Below the pieces are notes generated by a model. That model saw nothing but the letters and a program-made list of their open reading frames with translations. It did no database searches and was not told the DNA's origin. Made by a program: the position numbers and the translations under genes. Positions 1-5,173 of a DNA stretch of 5,173 bases are shown here, in pieces. Numbering within the stretch: the stretch's first letter is position 1; each line of letters opens with the position of its first letter. This DNA comes from Candidatus Palibaumannia cicadellinicola (GTDB taxonomy: Bacteria; Pseudomonadota; Gammaproteobacteria; Enterobacterales; Enterobacteriaceae): contig NZ_NJPO01000049.1 in assembly GCF_002855795.1 (NCBI RefSeq), positions 1-5,173 of the forward strand, read 5' to 3'.

Positions 1-110
1 ATCTACTAACTATTGGGTTTTGTACTTTTGTACGTTGTAATTCAGTGGTGAAGCGAAAGTGTTAAGTGATCCACCTGAGGAGTACGACCGCAAGGTTGAA
101 ACTCAAAGGT
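1..110 (+). rRNA. Partial 16S rRNA-like fragment, truncated, probably non-functional
   Basis: This stretch reads as the part of a bacterial small-subunit rRNA around E. coli positions 820-917. The clearest segment is 70-110, which has the conserved CTGAGGAGTACG block, then ACCGCAAGGTTGAAACTC and AAAGG. Upstream, 47-68 carries GTGAAGCGAAAGTGTTAAGT, and 1-46 would be the variable helix 26 region. The near-invariant AATTGACGGGG that must follow AAAGG is absent, so the match ends at about 110; the 5' side runs off the window. The sequence differs from the enterobacterial form, which has GCTAACG where this has AAGCGAAAG, and CCGCCTGGGG where this has CCACCTGAGG. The AAGCGAAAG and CCACCTG forms are typical of Bacteroidota as I recall them. 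It runs toward the 3' end of plsC on the opposite strand. The rRNA identity is fairly secure; the lineage and functional status are not. Confidence 0.72.
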
Positions 111-174
111 CCTGACTAGCGCTCGCTCTCGCTATCTTTACTTTACTATGGAGGATGGAGGAAGCCCTTTCCTT

Positions 175-194
175 TATACTATTATACTATACTA
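175..194. repeat. Short tandem repeat, TATACTAT units
   Basis: Two perfect adjacent copies of the 8-mer TATACTAT lie at 175-182 and 183-190, followed by a partial unit (ACTA, 191-194). The tract is pure A/T/C and lies in the non-coding spacer. Copy number is low, so this may simply be replication slippage in relaxed AT-rich DNA. Confidence 0.55.
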
Positions 195-202
195 AAATGC
201 GC

Positions 203-241
203 CTACTTACGAGTAGCCTGACATTAATGACAAAGGCTACT
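203..241. other. Two mutually exclusive stem-loops sharing one arm
   Basis: CTACT at 203-207 can pair with AGTAG at 212-216 across a four-base TACG loop. The same AGTAG, extended to AGTAGCC at 212-218, can instead pair perfectly over 7 bp with GGCTACT at 235-241, leaving a 16-base loop that contains the palindrome CATTAATG. The pairings cannot form together. It lies 66 bases past the plsC stop and could be a 3'-end structure of the plsC message, but no U-run follows on either strand, so it is not called a terminator. Confidence 0.4.
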
Positions 242-306
242 AAATAATCAATATATATGCTTTATGGCTGTCACTTGACAATTTAGGTTGACTACCAGTA
301 ACTAAT

Positions 307-1044
307 TTAGAGACCATGGTACTCAGATTTCGTAACTTCTGCGTTCAGTTCATCTAGCTTATTTTTCATCATTTCACGACAGTATCTAGTCAATCCTCGT
401 ACCTGTTTTTTACTATATCCTTGGGTATCTATAGGTGGTAATATTTCTATTATAACAATTCCATTAAACCAGCGATTAAGCTTAATCTTATCGGTAGTAT
501 TGGAGACGCAAATGGGCACTATTGGCACTTGAGCGGCAATAGCCGTATAAAATGCGCCCGTTTTGAACGGCAGCAGTCCGCGTCCGCGGTTGCGGGTTCC
601 TTCCGGGAATATCCAAATAGATATGTTGCGATTTTTAATCGTATGTTTCAGCTTAGTCAGCATACTATATGTACGATAGCCATGATTTCGATCAATAAGC
701 AAGTTACCAGTTAACCAATAAAGTAGGCCAAAAAAAGGGATCCACAGCAGGCTTTTTTTTCCTACTGTGACCGTCCGTGGTTGTACTACATAGGCGGCGG
801 TCACCATATCGTAATAGTTTTGATGATTAGCAATATAGATACAATTTTGTGGTAAAGTTACTTGTTGAGGAAAGCGTACCTCAATTTTGATTCCAAAAAT
901 AGGCGCCATACGTCCAAACCAACGGCCGAAGGTAGCCACGTGACGAGGATCACGTGGGCTAAAGATACAATACATTAAGCCTAATACGCAGATCATAATA
1001 GACAAGAACGTAACCAAAAAGATGCGAATAATAGCTAGTAGCAT
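307..1044 (-). CDS. plsC: 1-acyl-sn-glycerol-3-phosphate acyltransferase
   Basis: PlsC transfers an acyl chain to the sn-2 position of lysophosphatidic acid, giving phosphatidic acid, the precursor of all membrane phospholipids; it acts at the inner membrane. The protein has 245 residues, the same length as E. coli PlsC, and matches it throughout. A hydrophobic N-terminal segment (about residues 3-28) is the membrane anchor. The catalytic motif NHX4D is intact (N73, H74, D79), followed by GNLLIDRN (113-120), the substrate-binding FPEGTR (146-151) and VPIVPI (173-178). The ATG start gives an N-terminus that lines up with E. coli; only a weak GAG lies about 10 bases upstream. An A8 run (753-760) and a T7-equivalent run (730-736) occur in the gene but the frame is open. 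The usual neighbours parC and sufI are absent; radA lies 89 bases upstream on the same strand. Essential in E. coli, so retention is expected. Confidence 0.97.
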   Translation of the reverse strand: MLLAIIRIFLVTFLSIMICVLGLMYCIFSPRDPRHVATFGRWFGRMAPIFGIKIEVRFPQQVTLPQNCIYIANHQNYYDMVTAAYVVQPRTVTVGKKSLLWIPFFGLLYWLTGNLLIDRNHGYRTYSMLTKLKHTIKNRNISIWIFPEGTRNRGRGLLPFKTGAFYTAIAAQVPIVPICVSNTTDKIKLNRWFNGIVIIEILPPIDTQGYSKKQVRGLTRYCREMMKNKLDELNAEVTKSEYHGL

Positions 1045-1133
1045 GTTTATTTAACTCAATTGAATAGCGGTCAAACTAGCAAGGCAAAGTGTTATTAGCA
1101 TTCCACCTAATTTGGCTTTTGCTTTTTTATTGA
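1045..1133. other. radA-plsC spacer, no gene
   Basis: These 89 bases separate the radA stop from the plsC start. I see no ORF, tRNA or convincing terminator. A TTGACC that could serve as a -35 box on the minus strand (about 1070-1075) is followed by TAAATA only 15 bases on, which would start transcription almost at the plsC ATG. I therefore do not call a promoter, and plsC may be read through from radA. Confidence 0.4.
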
Positions 1134-2522
1134 TCAGATTGACATTTTTTGAAGTATTGCTAGTGCATCAGTGAGTTTTTTGACTCCAAAAATTTGCATA
1201 TTCTCTGGCGCTTTTTTTGGTACGTTAGCTTGAGGCAATATAGCGTAGCGGAACCCATGTTTAGCTGCTTCAGTAATACGCTCTTGACCACTCTGGACTG
1301 GACGAATCTCTCCAGCAAGCCCTACTTCGCCAAATACTACCAAGTCTCTTGGTAACGGACGGTCGTATAAGCTCGATACCATCGCTAACATTAGTGCTAA
1401 GTCCGCGCTGGTTTCACTCACTTTGACTCCACCGACTACATTGACGAATACATCTTGATCTGCCATCGGTAAACCACCGTGGCGGTGTAGCACCGCAAGC
1501 AATATTTCTAACCTATTTTGTGGCAATCCCACCGCGATCCTGCGGCGCGGCTGATTAATCATCGAATGATCTACTAGCGCCTGAATTTCTAATAAAAGCG
1601 GACGAGTACCTTCCCATACTACCATAACACTACTACCTGCTGTCATTTCTTCTCTTTTACGAAGGAAAATAGCTGACGGGTTATTTACTTCGCGTAACCC
1701 CTGCTCGGTCATAGCAAAAATCCCCAGTTCATTGACAGCACCAAAACGATTTTTATGGCTGCGCAAAATTCCAAAACGGGAATCCGAGTCTCCATTCAGC
1801 ATAAGAGAACAGTCAACACAGTGTTCAAGTACTTTAGGCCCGGCTAATGAGCCGTCTTTAGTCACATGTCCAACCATAATTACTGCTACGTTCTCATTTT
1901 TAGCAAAACGAGTAAGACAAGCTGCTGCTTCGCGTACCTGGGAAATACTGCCAGGCAATGATGGGACATCTGTCATATGCATCACTTGAATGGAGTCTAT
2001 AACCATCAACCGCGGTTTTTCTTCTAAAGCAGTGAGGCAAATTTGCTCAATGTTAGTTTCCGGTAATATATTTAGCTCTGTGTTAGGTAGTAGTTTTAAC
2101 CGGTGAGCACGTATAGCTACTTGCTGCAGAGATTCCTCGCCACTTACATATAAGGTTTTCATTTTTAGTTGGGTGGTTATTTTACACAATGTTTGCAGTA
2201 ACAATGTACTTTTTCCGGCGCCAGGGCTACCGCCTAACAGAATCACGCTGCCTGGAACTACGCCACCACCTAGCACGCGGTCAAACTCTTTGAAACCGGT
2301 AGAAAATCGTGGTAATGTCTTCAGATAAATACTAGTCAGATTTTGTACTTTTTTTGTGCTAACTACTGTGTTTTTATCATAGCAGCTAAACAAAACTGAT
2401 CGGGACGCTATCTCCTCGGTTATGGTGTTCCAAGCCTGACAATTGGTACACTGCCCTTGCCAGTGAGGATATTCTAAACCGCACTTATGGCATATAAAAA
2501 TGCGTTTTACCGCTTTAACCAC
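1134..2522 (-). CDS. radA: DNA repair protein RadA (branch-migration ATPase)
   Basis: RadA (Sms) is a RecA-like, DnaB-like cytosolic ATPase that drives branch migration of recombination intermediates and helps repair stalled or broken forks. The protein has 462 residues against 460 in E. coli. In order: a four-cysteine zinc finger (C11, C14, C25, C28); a RecA-type ATPase with Walker A GSPGAGKST (98-106, K104) and Walker B LMVIDS (172-177, D176); the RadA-specific KNRFG motif (257-261); and a C-terminal Lon-protease-like domain (about 290-462) ending in the conserved NVPKKAP and FGVKKL stretches. All diagnostic residues are intact, so it should be functional. The start is GTG at 2520-2522: an in-frame TAA lies two codons upstream, GAGG sits six to seven bases before it, and the N-terminus matches E. 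coli. Only the linker at about residues 38-65 diverges strongly. serB and nadR, its E. coli neighbours, are absent. Confidence 0.97.
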   Translation of the reverse strand: MVKAVKRIFICHKCGLEYPHWQGQCTNCQAWNTITEEIASRSVLFSCYDKNTVVSTKKVQNLTSIYLKTLPRFSTGFKEFDRVLGGGVVPGSVILLGGSPGAGKSTLLLQTLCKITTQLKMKTLYVSGEESLQQVAIRAHRLKLLPNTELNILPETNIEQICLTALEEKPRLMVIDSIQVMHMTDVPSLPGSISQVREAAACLTRFAKNENVAVIMVGHVTKDGSLAGPKVLEHCVDCSLMLNGDSDSRFGILRSHKNRFGAVNELGIFAMTEQGLREVNNPSAIFLRKREEMTAGSSVMVVWEGTRPLLLEIQALVDHSMINQPRRRIAVGLPQNRLEILLAVLHRHGGLPMADQDVFVNVVGGVKVSETSADLALMLAMVSSLYDRPLPRDLVVFGEVGLAGEIRPVQSGQERITEAAKHGFRYAILPQANVPKKAPENMQIFGVKKLTDALAILQKMSI

Positions 2523-2680
2523 AAATTACCTCGGCAATGGCTAATGCAAACTAAAACTGAACGCTATAGCATACTACATTCAAAGGTATTAGTATTGATA
2601 ATGGATCGCATCAGTAGATCAGTGTAAAGTTAATAACTGATACGCTGCTTAGACTTAGAACAGAGATCTATCTTGACAAT
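2523..2680. other. holD-radA spacer, no gene
   Basis: Apart from the radA ribosome binding site, these 158 bases hold no ORF or RNA gene I can support. TTTACA at about 2623-2628 on the minus strand resembles a -35 box, but no good -10 lies at 16-18 bases. The length exceeds a normal operon junction and could be the eroded remains of a lost gene; no residual homology (for example to serB or rimI) was recognisable. Confidence 0.4.
2529..2532 (-). promoter_or_regulatory. Ribosome binding site of radA (decides GTG start)
   Basis: On the minus strand GAGG is followed by TAATTT and then GTG. The in-frame TAA between this site and the start rules out any upstream start in this frame, so the GTG is the only start consistent with both the site and the conserved N-terminus. 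Confidence 0.7.
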
Positions 2681-3103
2681 TTATTTACTCGTAACAGTAA
2701 TTACTTCGTTTTTATAATGCATAAGCTGACGCCATAGATCACGTTTAGCCGTAGCGTCATTCTGAAGTACCGACAATGATGGAGTCAATAAAGAAATACC
2801 GTCTAAATTACGAATTGCTGTTAAACCTAACCACCAACAGTGGAAGCGTGAGTGCTTTGGTAACATCATTACTTGTGCAGGAGTAACCTGGAGGAGTTGT
2901 TCAGGCATCAATGCCATAGTACGTACTACATCAGTTATCAGAGGATGATCGGGAGGCGGCAGCTGTTCAGCAACTAATAATAAACGGGTATTAGTATTAG
3001 TCCGTAACATCACAGTTACTTCGCCTTGTAGTAACTGTGGACGCCACAGCGTCCATTGCATAATACCTAGTTGTTTTAACTGCCAGTCACGCCTTATCGT
3101 CAT
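2681..3103 (-). CDS. holD: DNA polymerase III psi subunit
   Basis: Psi is a small accessory subunit of the DNA polymerase III clamp loader. It bridges DnaX (tau/gamma) to chi (HolC), which in turn contacts single-strand binding protein. The protein has 140 residues against 137 in E. coli. The N-terminal segment that binds DnaX is well kept (RRDWQLKQLGI at 4-14, then QW and RP at 16-22). The central region resembles E. coli in LITDVVR (55-61), PEQLLQVTP (67-75) and MLPK (80-83), and an LW pair (123-124) sits near the C-terminus. The start is firm: an in-frame TAA lies two codons upstream and the N-terminus aligns with E. coli, yet no Shine-Dalgarno sequence precedes the ATG (the bases are A/C-rich). 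rimI, which overlaps holD in E. coli, is missing downstream. holD is dispensable or lost in many small genomes, so an intact copy suggests that holC is also kept elsewhere. Confidence 0.93.
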   Translation of the reverse strand: MTIRRDWQLKQLGIMQWTLWRPQLLQGEVTVMLRTNTNTRLLLVAEQLPPPDHPLITDVVRTMALMPEQLLQVTPAQVMMLPKHSRFHCWWLGLTAIRNLDGISLLTPSLSVLQNDATAKRDLWRQLMHYKNEVITVTSK

Positions 3104-3143
3104 CGTTTATTGTATTGTTTGCTATATTACCTAAATCCTAATT

Positions 3144-3184
3144 AAGTAGACAACTAGCGATAGCTATGTAGTTGAATACTACTT
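3144..3184. other. Long imperfect hairpin in deaD-holD spacer
   Basis: AAGTAG (3144-3149) pairs with CTACTT (3179-3184) and CAACTA (3151-3156) pairs with TAGTTG (3169-3174). This gives 12 bp interrupted by a one-base/four-base internal loop. The 12-base apical loop contains the palindrome ATAGCTAT. It starts 15 bases past the deaD stop and ends 40 bases before holD. On the gene strand it is followed by AATTAGG rather than a U-run, so it is not a canonical Rho-independent terminator; it may stabilise or process the deaD 3' end. Confidence 0.5.
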
Positions 3185-3198
3185 TTGATTCATTTTAT

Positions 3199-4968
3199 TT
3201 ATTCACTATCGTTACGCTGGGGACGTGAGCTGTTACGGCTGAAACGACGTTCGTAGCTTGCAGCGCCGCCGCCTGTACGGCGATCGTGGAAATGACGACG
3301 GATGCTATGGCGTTCAACACATCGCGCCGGGGCTTCACTAAATAATTGCATATTAATTGGTTTATTCATAATACGAGTGCGGGTAAAATGAGACAGCATA
3401 TTACCCGGTATGCCTTTCGGTAGCTCAATGGTTGAGTGTGATGCAAATAACCTAATGTTACCAATATAACTACTATTGATATCCCCTTCATTTGCGATAG
3501 CACCAACGATATGACGTACTTCTACACCATCATCACGACCTACTTCAATGCGATATAAATCCATTTTACCAAAATCTAAACGTTCACGGTGAGTGTGCCG
3601 ACGGAACTCACTACCACTACGAGGCCTACTTTCGACAATAGAATCTTGCGAAAGAATTAGTGGACGTTCACCCTGAGCCATTTTTAGCAGTACTGCAGCT
3701 AGTGTTTCCATATCTAAATCGAGCTTTTCTGTACGCTGTAGCCTAGCTAGCATAGCACGATACATACTCAGATCTCTGTTTTTGAGTTGATTTTTTATTT
3801 TTGCAGCCAATTTTTCCAGACGACGAGTGCTCAGCATTTCAGCTGTCGGCAGCTCAACTTCTGGAATAGTTAGTTTCATCATACGTTCAATATTACGCAG
3901 CAAGCGACGTTCGCGGTTCTCTACAAATAGTAGAGCACGGCCAGCGCGACCGGCGCGCCCCGTACGACCTATACGGTGTACATAAGACTCTGAGTCCATA
4001 GGAATATCGTAATTTACCACAAGGCTAATGCGATCGACATCTAAACCACGTGCTGCTACATCGGTGGCTATTAGAATATCTAGACGGCCATCTTTAAGAC
4101 GACTCAGCGTTTGCTCTCGTAGCGCTTGATTCATATCTCCGTTTAGCGCAGCGCTATTATAACCGTTTTGTTCTAGAGATTGAGATACTTCTAACGTTGC
4201 ATTTTTGGTACGAACGAAAATGATAGCAGCATCGAAATCTTCTGCTTCTAGGAAACGTACTAGCGCTTCATTTTTACATCTTCCGTGTACCATCCAATAG
4301 CTTTGACTGATATCTGGACGATTAGTTACACTAGATTCTATGTGCACTTCTTGTGGCTCGTTCATAAAACGGCGGGTAATACGACGAATAGCTTCCGGCA
4401 TAGTCGCTGAGAATAACGCTGTTTGGTGTTTAGCCGGGATCTGCGCCAAGATATTTTCTACATCTTCGATAAACCCCATACGCAGCATCTCATCGGCTTC
4501 GTCTAATACCAAGCCGTTAAGATGGGATAAGTCCAATGTGCCACGTTTCAGATGATCCAGCAAGCGACCTGGAGTGCCTACTACTACCTGCGTACCTTGG
4601 CGTAAAAAGCGTAACTGTACGTCATAACGCTGACCCCCGTACAATACAACAACGTTTACGCCTTTCATATGTTTAGAAAAATCAGAACATGCTTCCCCAA
4701 CTTGAACTGCAAGTTCGCGAGTAGGTGCTAGGACGAGCACCTGCGGTGCATTCAACTTAGGATTGATATTATGCAGTAACGGTAAAGCAAAGGCAGCGGT
4801 TTTGCCACTACCTGTTTGAGCCATACCTAGCACGTCACGACCCGCTAATAGGTGCGGAATACATTCCGCCTGAATAGGAGATGGTTTTTCATAACCCAGA
4901 TCATTAAGAGCATCAAGAATAGGAGCATTAAGTCCCATATTTGCAAAAGAGGTATTAACTACAGACAT
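3199..4968 (-). CDS. deaD: ATP-dependent DEAD-box RNA helicase DeaD (CsdA)
   Basis: DeaD unwinds RNA during 50S ribosome assembly, translation and mRNA decay, especially in the cold. From this start the protein has 589 residues; E. coli has 629. Helicase motifs are intact: Q motif (about 25-33, GYEKPSPIQ), Walker A AQTGSGKT (50-57), PTRELA (82-87), TPGR (132-135), DEAD (156-159), SAT (187-189), [10 protein letters not shown] (301-310) and HRIGRTGR (331-338). A DbpA-type RNA-binding domain follows at about 469-543. The linker before it and the Arg/Gly-rich tail after it are both shorter than in E. coli; only a reduced basic tail remains. An in-frame ATG five codons upstream (4981-4983) would give 594 residues. 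I prefer the ATG at 4966-4968, because GAGG lies nine bases before it and the resulting [13 protein letters not shown] aligns gap-free with E. coli MAEFETTFADLGL. In E. coli the upstream order is pnp-nlpI. Confidence 0.96.
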   Translation of the reverse strand: MSVVNTSFANMGLNAPILDALNDLGYEKPSPIQAECIPHLLAGRDVLGMAQTGSGKTAAFALPLLHNINPKLNAPQVLVLAPTRELAVQVGEACSDFSKHMKGVNVVVLYGGQRYDVQLRFLRQGTQVVVGTPGRLLDHLKRGTLDLSHLNGLVLDEADEMLRMGFIEDVENILAQIPAKHQTALFSATMPEAIRRITRRFMNEPQEVHIESSVTNRPDISQSYWMVHGRCKNEALVRFLEAEDFDAAIIFVRTKNATLEVSQSLEQNGYNSAALNGDMNQALREQTLSRLKDGRLDILIATDVAARGLDVDRISLVVNYDIPMDSESYVHRIGRTGRAGRAGRALLFVENRERRLLRNIERMMKLTIPEVELPTAEMLSTRRLEKLAAKIKNQLKNRDLSMYRAMLARLQRTEKLDLDMETLAAVLLKMAQGERPLILSQDSIVESRPRSGSEFRRHTHRERLDFGKMDLYRIEVGRDDGVEVRHIVGAIANEGDINSSYIGNIRLFASHSTIELPKGIPGNMLSHFTRTRIMNKPINMQLFSEAPARCVERHSIRRHFHDRRTGGGAASYERRFSRNSSRPQRNDSE

Positions 4969-4977
4969 GTACACGTG

Positions 4978-4981
4978 CCTC
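4978..4981 (-). promoter_or_regulatory. Ribosome binding site of deaD (decides start)
   Basis: On the minus strand GAGG lies nine bases before the ATG at 4966-4968. It overlaps the alternative upstream ATG (4981-4983), which itself has only an A-run before it. This favours the inner start. Confidence 0.65.
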
Positions 4982-5033
4982 ATTTTTTATAGTGGCCAGT
5001 CTACATACCTCGTAGTGAAAACTGTAATTCATT

Positions 5034-5042
5034 TTCATAACA
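5034..5042 (-). promoter_or_regulatory. Candidate extended -10 promoter for deaD
   Basis: The minus strand reads TGTTATGAA, an extended -10 pattern (TG, one base, then TATGAA). TTGAGC upstream is a partial -35 but at only 13-14 bases spacing. Transcription would begin near 5027 and give a leader of about 58 bases, in which CTAC (5011-5014) and GTAG (5000-5003) could form a small stem with GAGGTAT as loop. The match is weak in AT-rich DNA. Confidence 0.2.
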
Positions 5043-5112
5043 AGTGTGAACCAGCTCAAATTAAATTAACAAAAAAACTAGCAGTAACTTGATCAGATTA
5101 AGCTCAATAAAA

Positions 5113-5173
5113 TTAATTAAGTCGTTTTGTTTTGCTCTTGTTCTTTTTATTTATGCTTATGCGGATAATCGCT
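5113..5173 (-). CDS. pnp: Possible 3' end of pnp (polynucleotide phosphorylase), partial
   Basis: One minus-strand frame stays open from the window edge to a TAA at 5113-5115 and reads IIRISINKKNKSK over its main part. The opening resembles the last strand of the S1 RNA-binding domain that ends PNPase (RIRLSIKEA in E. coli), followed by a Lys/Asn-rich tail in place of E. coli's Ala/Pro/Glu tail. PNPase is a 3'-5' exoribonuclease of the RNA degradosome. Position supports the call: in E. coli pnp lies upstream of deaD on the same strand, with nlpI between. Only 19 codons are visible and another frame also ends nearby (TAA at 5147-5149), so the identity rests on a short resemblance plus gene order. 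Confidence 0.4.
   Translation of the reverse strand, partial: AIIRISINKKNKSKTKRLN

Larger units (their letters stand above)
111..306. other. Non-coding, repeat-rich spacer between 16S fragment and plsC
   Basis: No convincing gene is visible on either strand in these 196 bases; with the 16S-like fragment they form a 306-base stretch without a protein gene. Low-complexity patches include a CGCT-rich run at 119-134, a doubled GGAGGA motif at 150-162, and tandem TATACTAT units at 175-194. A 5-bp hairpin (AGGAA at 159-163, TTCCT at 169-173) and the alternative hairpins at 203-241 are the only structures seen. None is followed by a T-run in either direction that would make a convincing terminator for plsC. 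No tRNA cloverleaf was recognised. Confidence 0.5.
4969..5112. other. pnp?-deaD spacer, nlpI absent
   Basis: This AT-rich stretch contains the deaD ribosome binding site and the weak promoter candidate but no ORF of note. A gene the size of nlpI (roughly 290 codons in E. coli) cannot fit, so if the flanking pnp tail is real the lipoprotein gene has been removed cleanly. No terminator was found: the minus-strand T7 run at 5071-5077 is not directly preceded by a stable stem. Confidence 0.4.

Noticed and set aside
529..714. Plus-strand ORF of 61 codons opposite plsC
   Set aside because: It lies wholly inside the conserved plsC coding sequence and its product resembles nothing I know; it is a shadow frame.
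1081..1130. Possible plus-strand terminator ending in a T6 run at 1123-1128
   Set aside because: The only pairing (AAGGCAAAG with CTTTTGCTT) is imperfect with a long loop, and no plus-strand gene ends here.
1732..1989. Plus-strand ORF of 85 codons opposite radA
   Set aside because: It is antisense to the conserved ATPase region of radA and has no recognisable motif; a shadow frame.
4340..4555. Plus-strand ORF of 71 codons opposite deaD
   Set aside because: It is antisense to the helicase core of deaD; a shadow frame.
4986..4991. TATAAA on the minus strand as a deaD -10 box
   Set aside because: Transcription would begin inside the ribosome binding site, leaving no usable leader for the favoured start, and no -35 box is present.
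5071..5102. Possible terminator after the putative pnp end (near-palindrome 5088-5102 plus minus-strand T7 run)
   Set aside because: The palindrome has a one-base centre and an A-C mismatch in RNA, and the T-run lies ten bases beyond it, so no stable terminator stem results.
5053..5120. Imperfect direct repeat beginning AGCTCAA at 5053 and 5101
   Set aside because: Only seven bases are exact before it becomes generic A/T sequence; expected by chance in AT-rich DNA.
1..5173. CRISPR array, insertion sequence, toxin-antitoxin pair or new defence system
   Set aside because: No spaced direct repeats, transposase, terminal inverted repeats or small gene pairs are visible; the coding content is ordinary housekeeping.

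Overview
The window looks like a piece of a reduced gammaproteobacterial genome, most likely an Enterobacterales-derived insect endosymbiont; this is inferred, not proven. All four complete proteins align almost end to end with their Escherichia coli counterparts (PlsC, RadA, HolD, DeaD). The DNA is clearly AT-biased with long A/T runs, the spacers hold no recognisable genes, and genes that are not neighbours in E. coli have been brought together. Mealybug gamma-symbionts of the Moranella kind would fit the moderate AT bias, but the genus cannot be fixed from this window.

Layout, all on the minus strand and read from right to left: a short stretch at 5113-5173 that could be the last codons of pnp; a spacer with a weak promoter candidate; deaD (3199-4968), a DEAD-box RNA helicase; a 95-base spacer containing a long imperfect hairpin; holD (2681-3103), the psi subunit of the DNA polymerase III clamp loader; a 158-base spacer with no gene; radA (1134-2522), a DNA-repair and branch-migration ATPase with a GTG start; an 89-base spacer; and plsC (307-1044), the 1-acylglycerol-3-phosphate acyltransferase. 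In E. coli the order is pnp-nlpI-deaD, holD-rimI, serB-radA-nadR and parC-plsC, so most usual neighbours are missing. If the pnp tail is real, nlpI has been deleted from between pnp and deaD.

The left 306 bases hold no protein gene. Positions 1 to about 110, on the plus strand, are a piece of a bacterial 16S rRNA corresponding to roughly E. coli 820-917. It stops abruptly just before the universally conserved stretch that should follow. It does not look like a gammaproteobacterial 16S; two signature stretches look more like Bacteroidota. The remaining 196 bases are repeat-rich and contain small hairpins, two of which are mutually exclusive. This 16S-like fragment next to plsC is the most unusual part of the window. 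It may be a transferred or decayed rRNA piece, an rRNA split by an intervening sequence, or an assembly chimera.

Functionally the genes are core housekeeping: phospholipid synthesis (plsC), recombination repair (radA), replication (holD) and RNA/ribosome maintenance (deaD, perhaps pnp). They share a strand but the spacers are large and there is no sign of a dedicated operon or of a new defence or mobile system.
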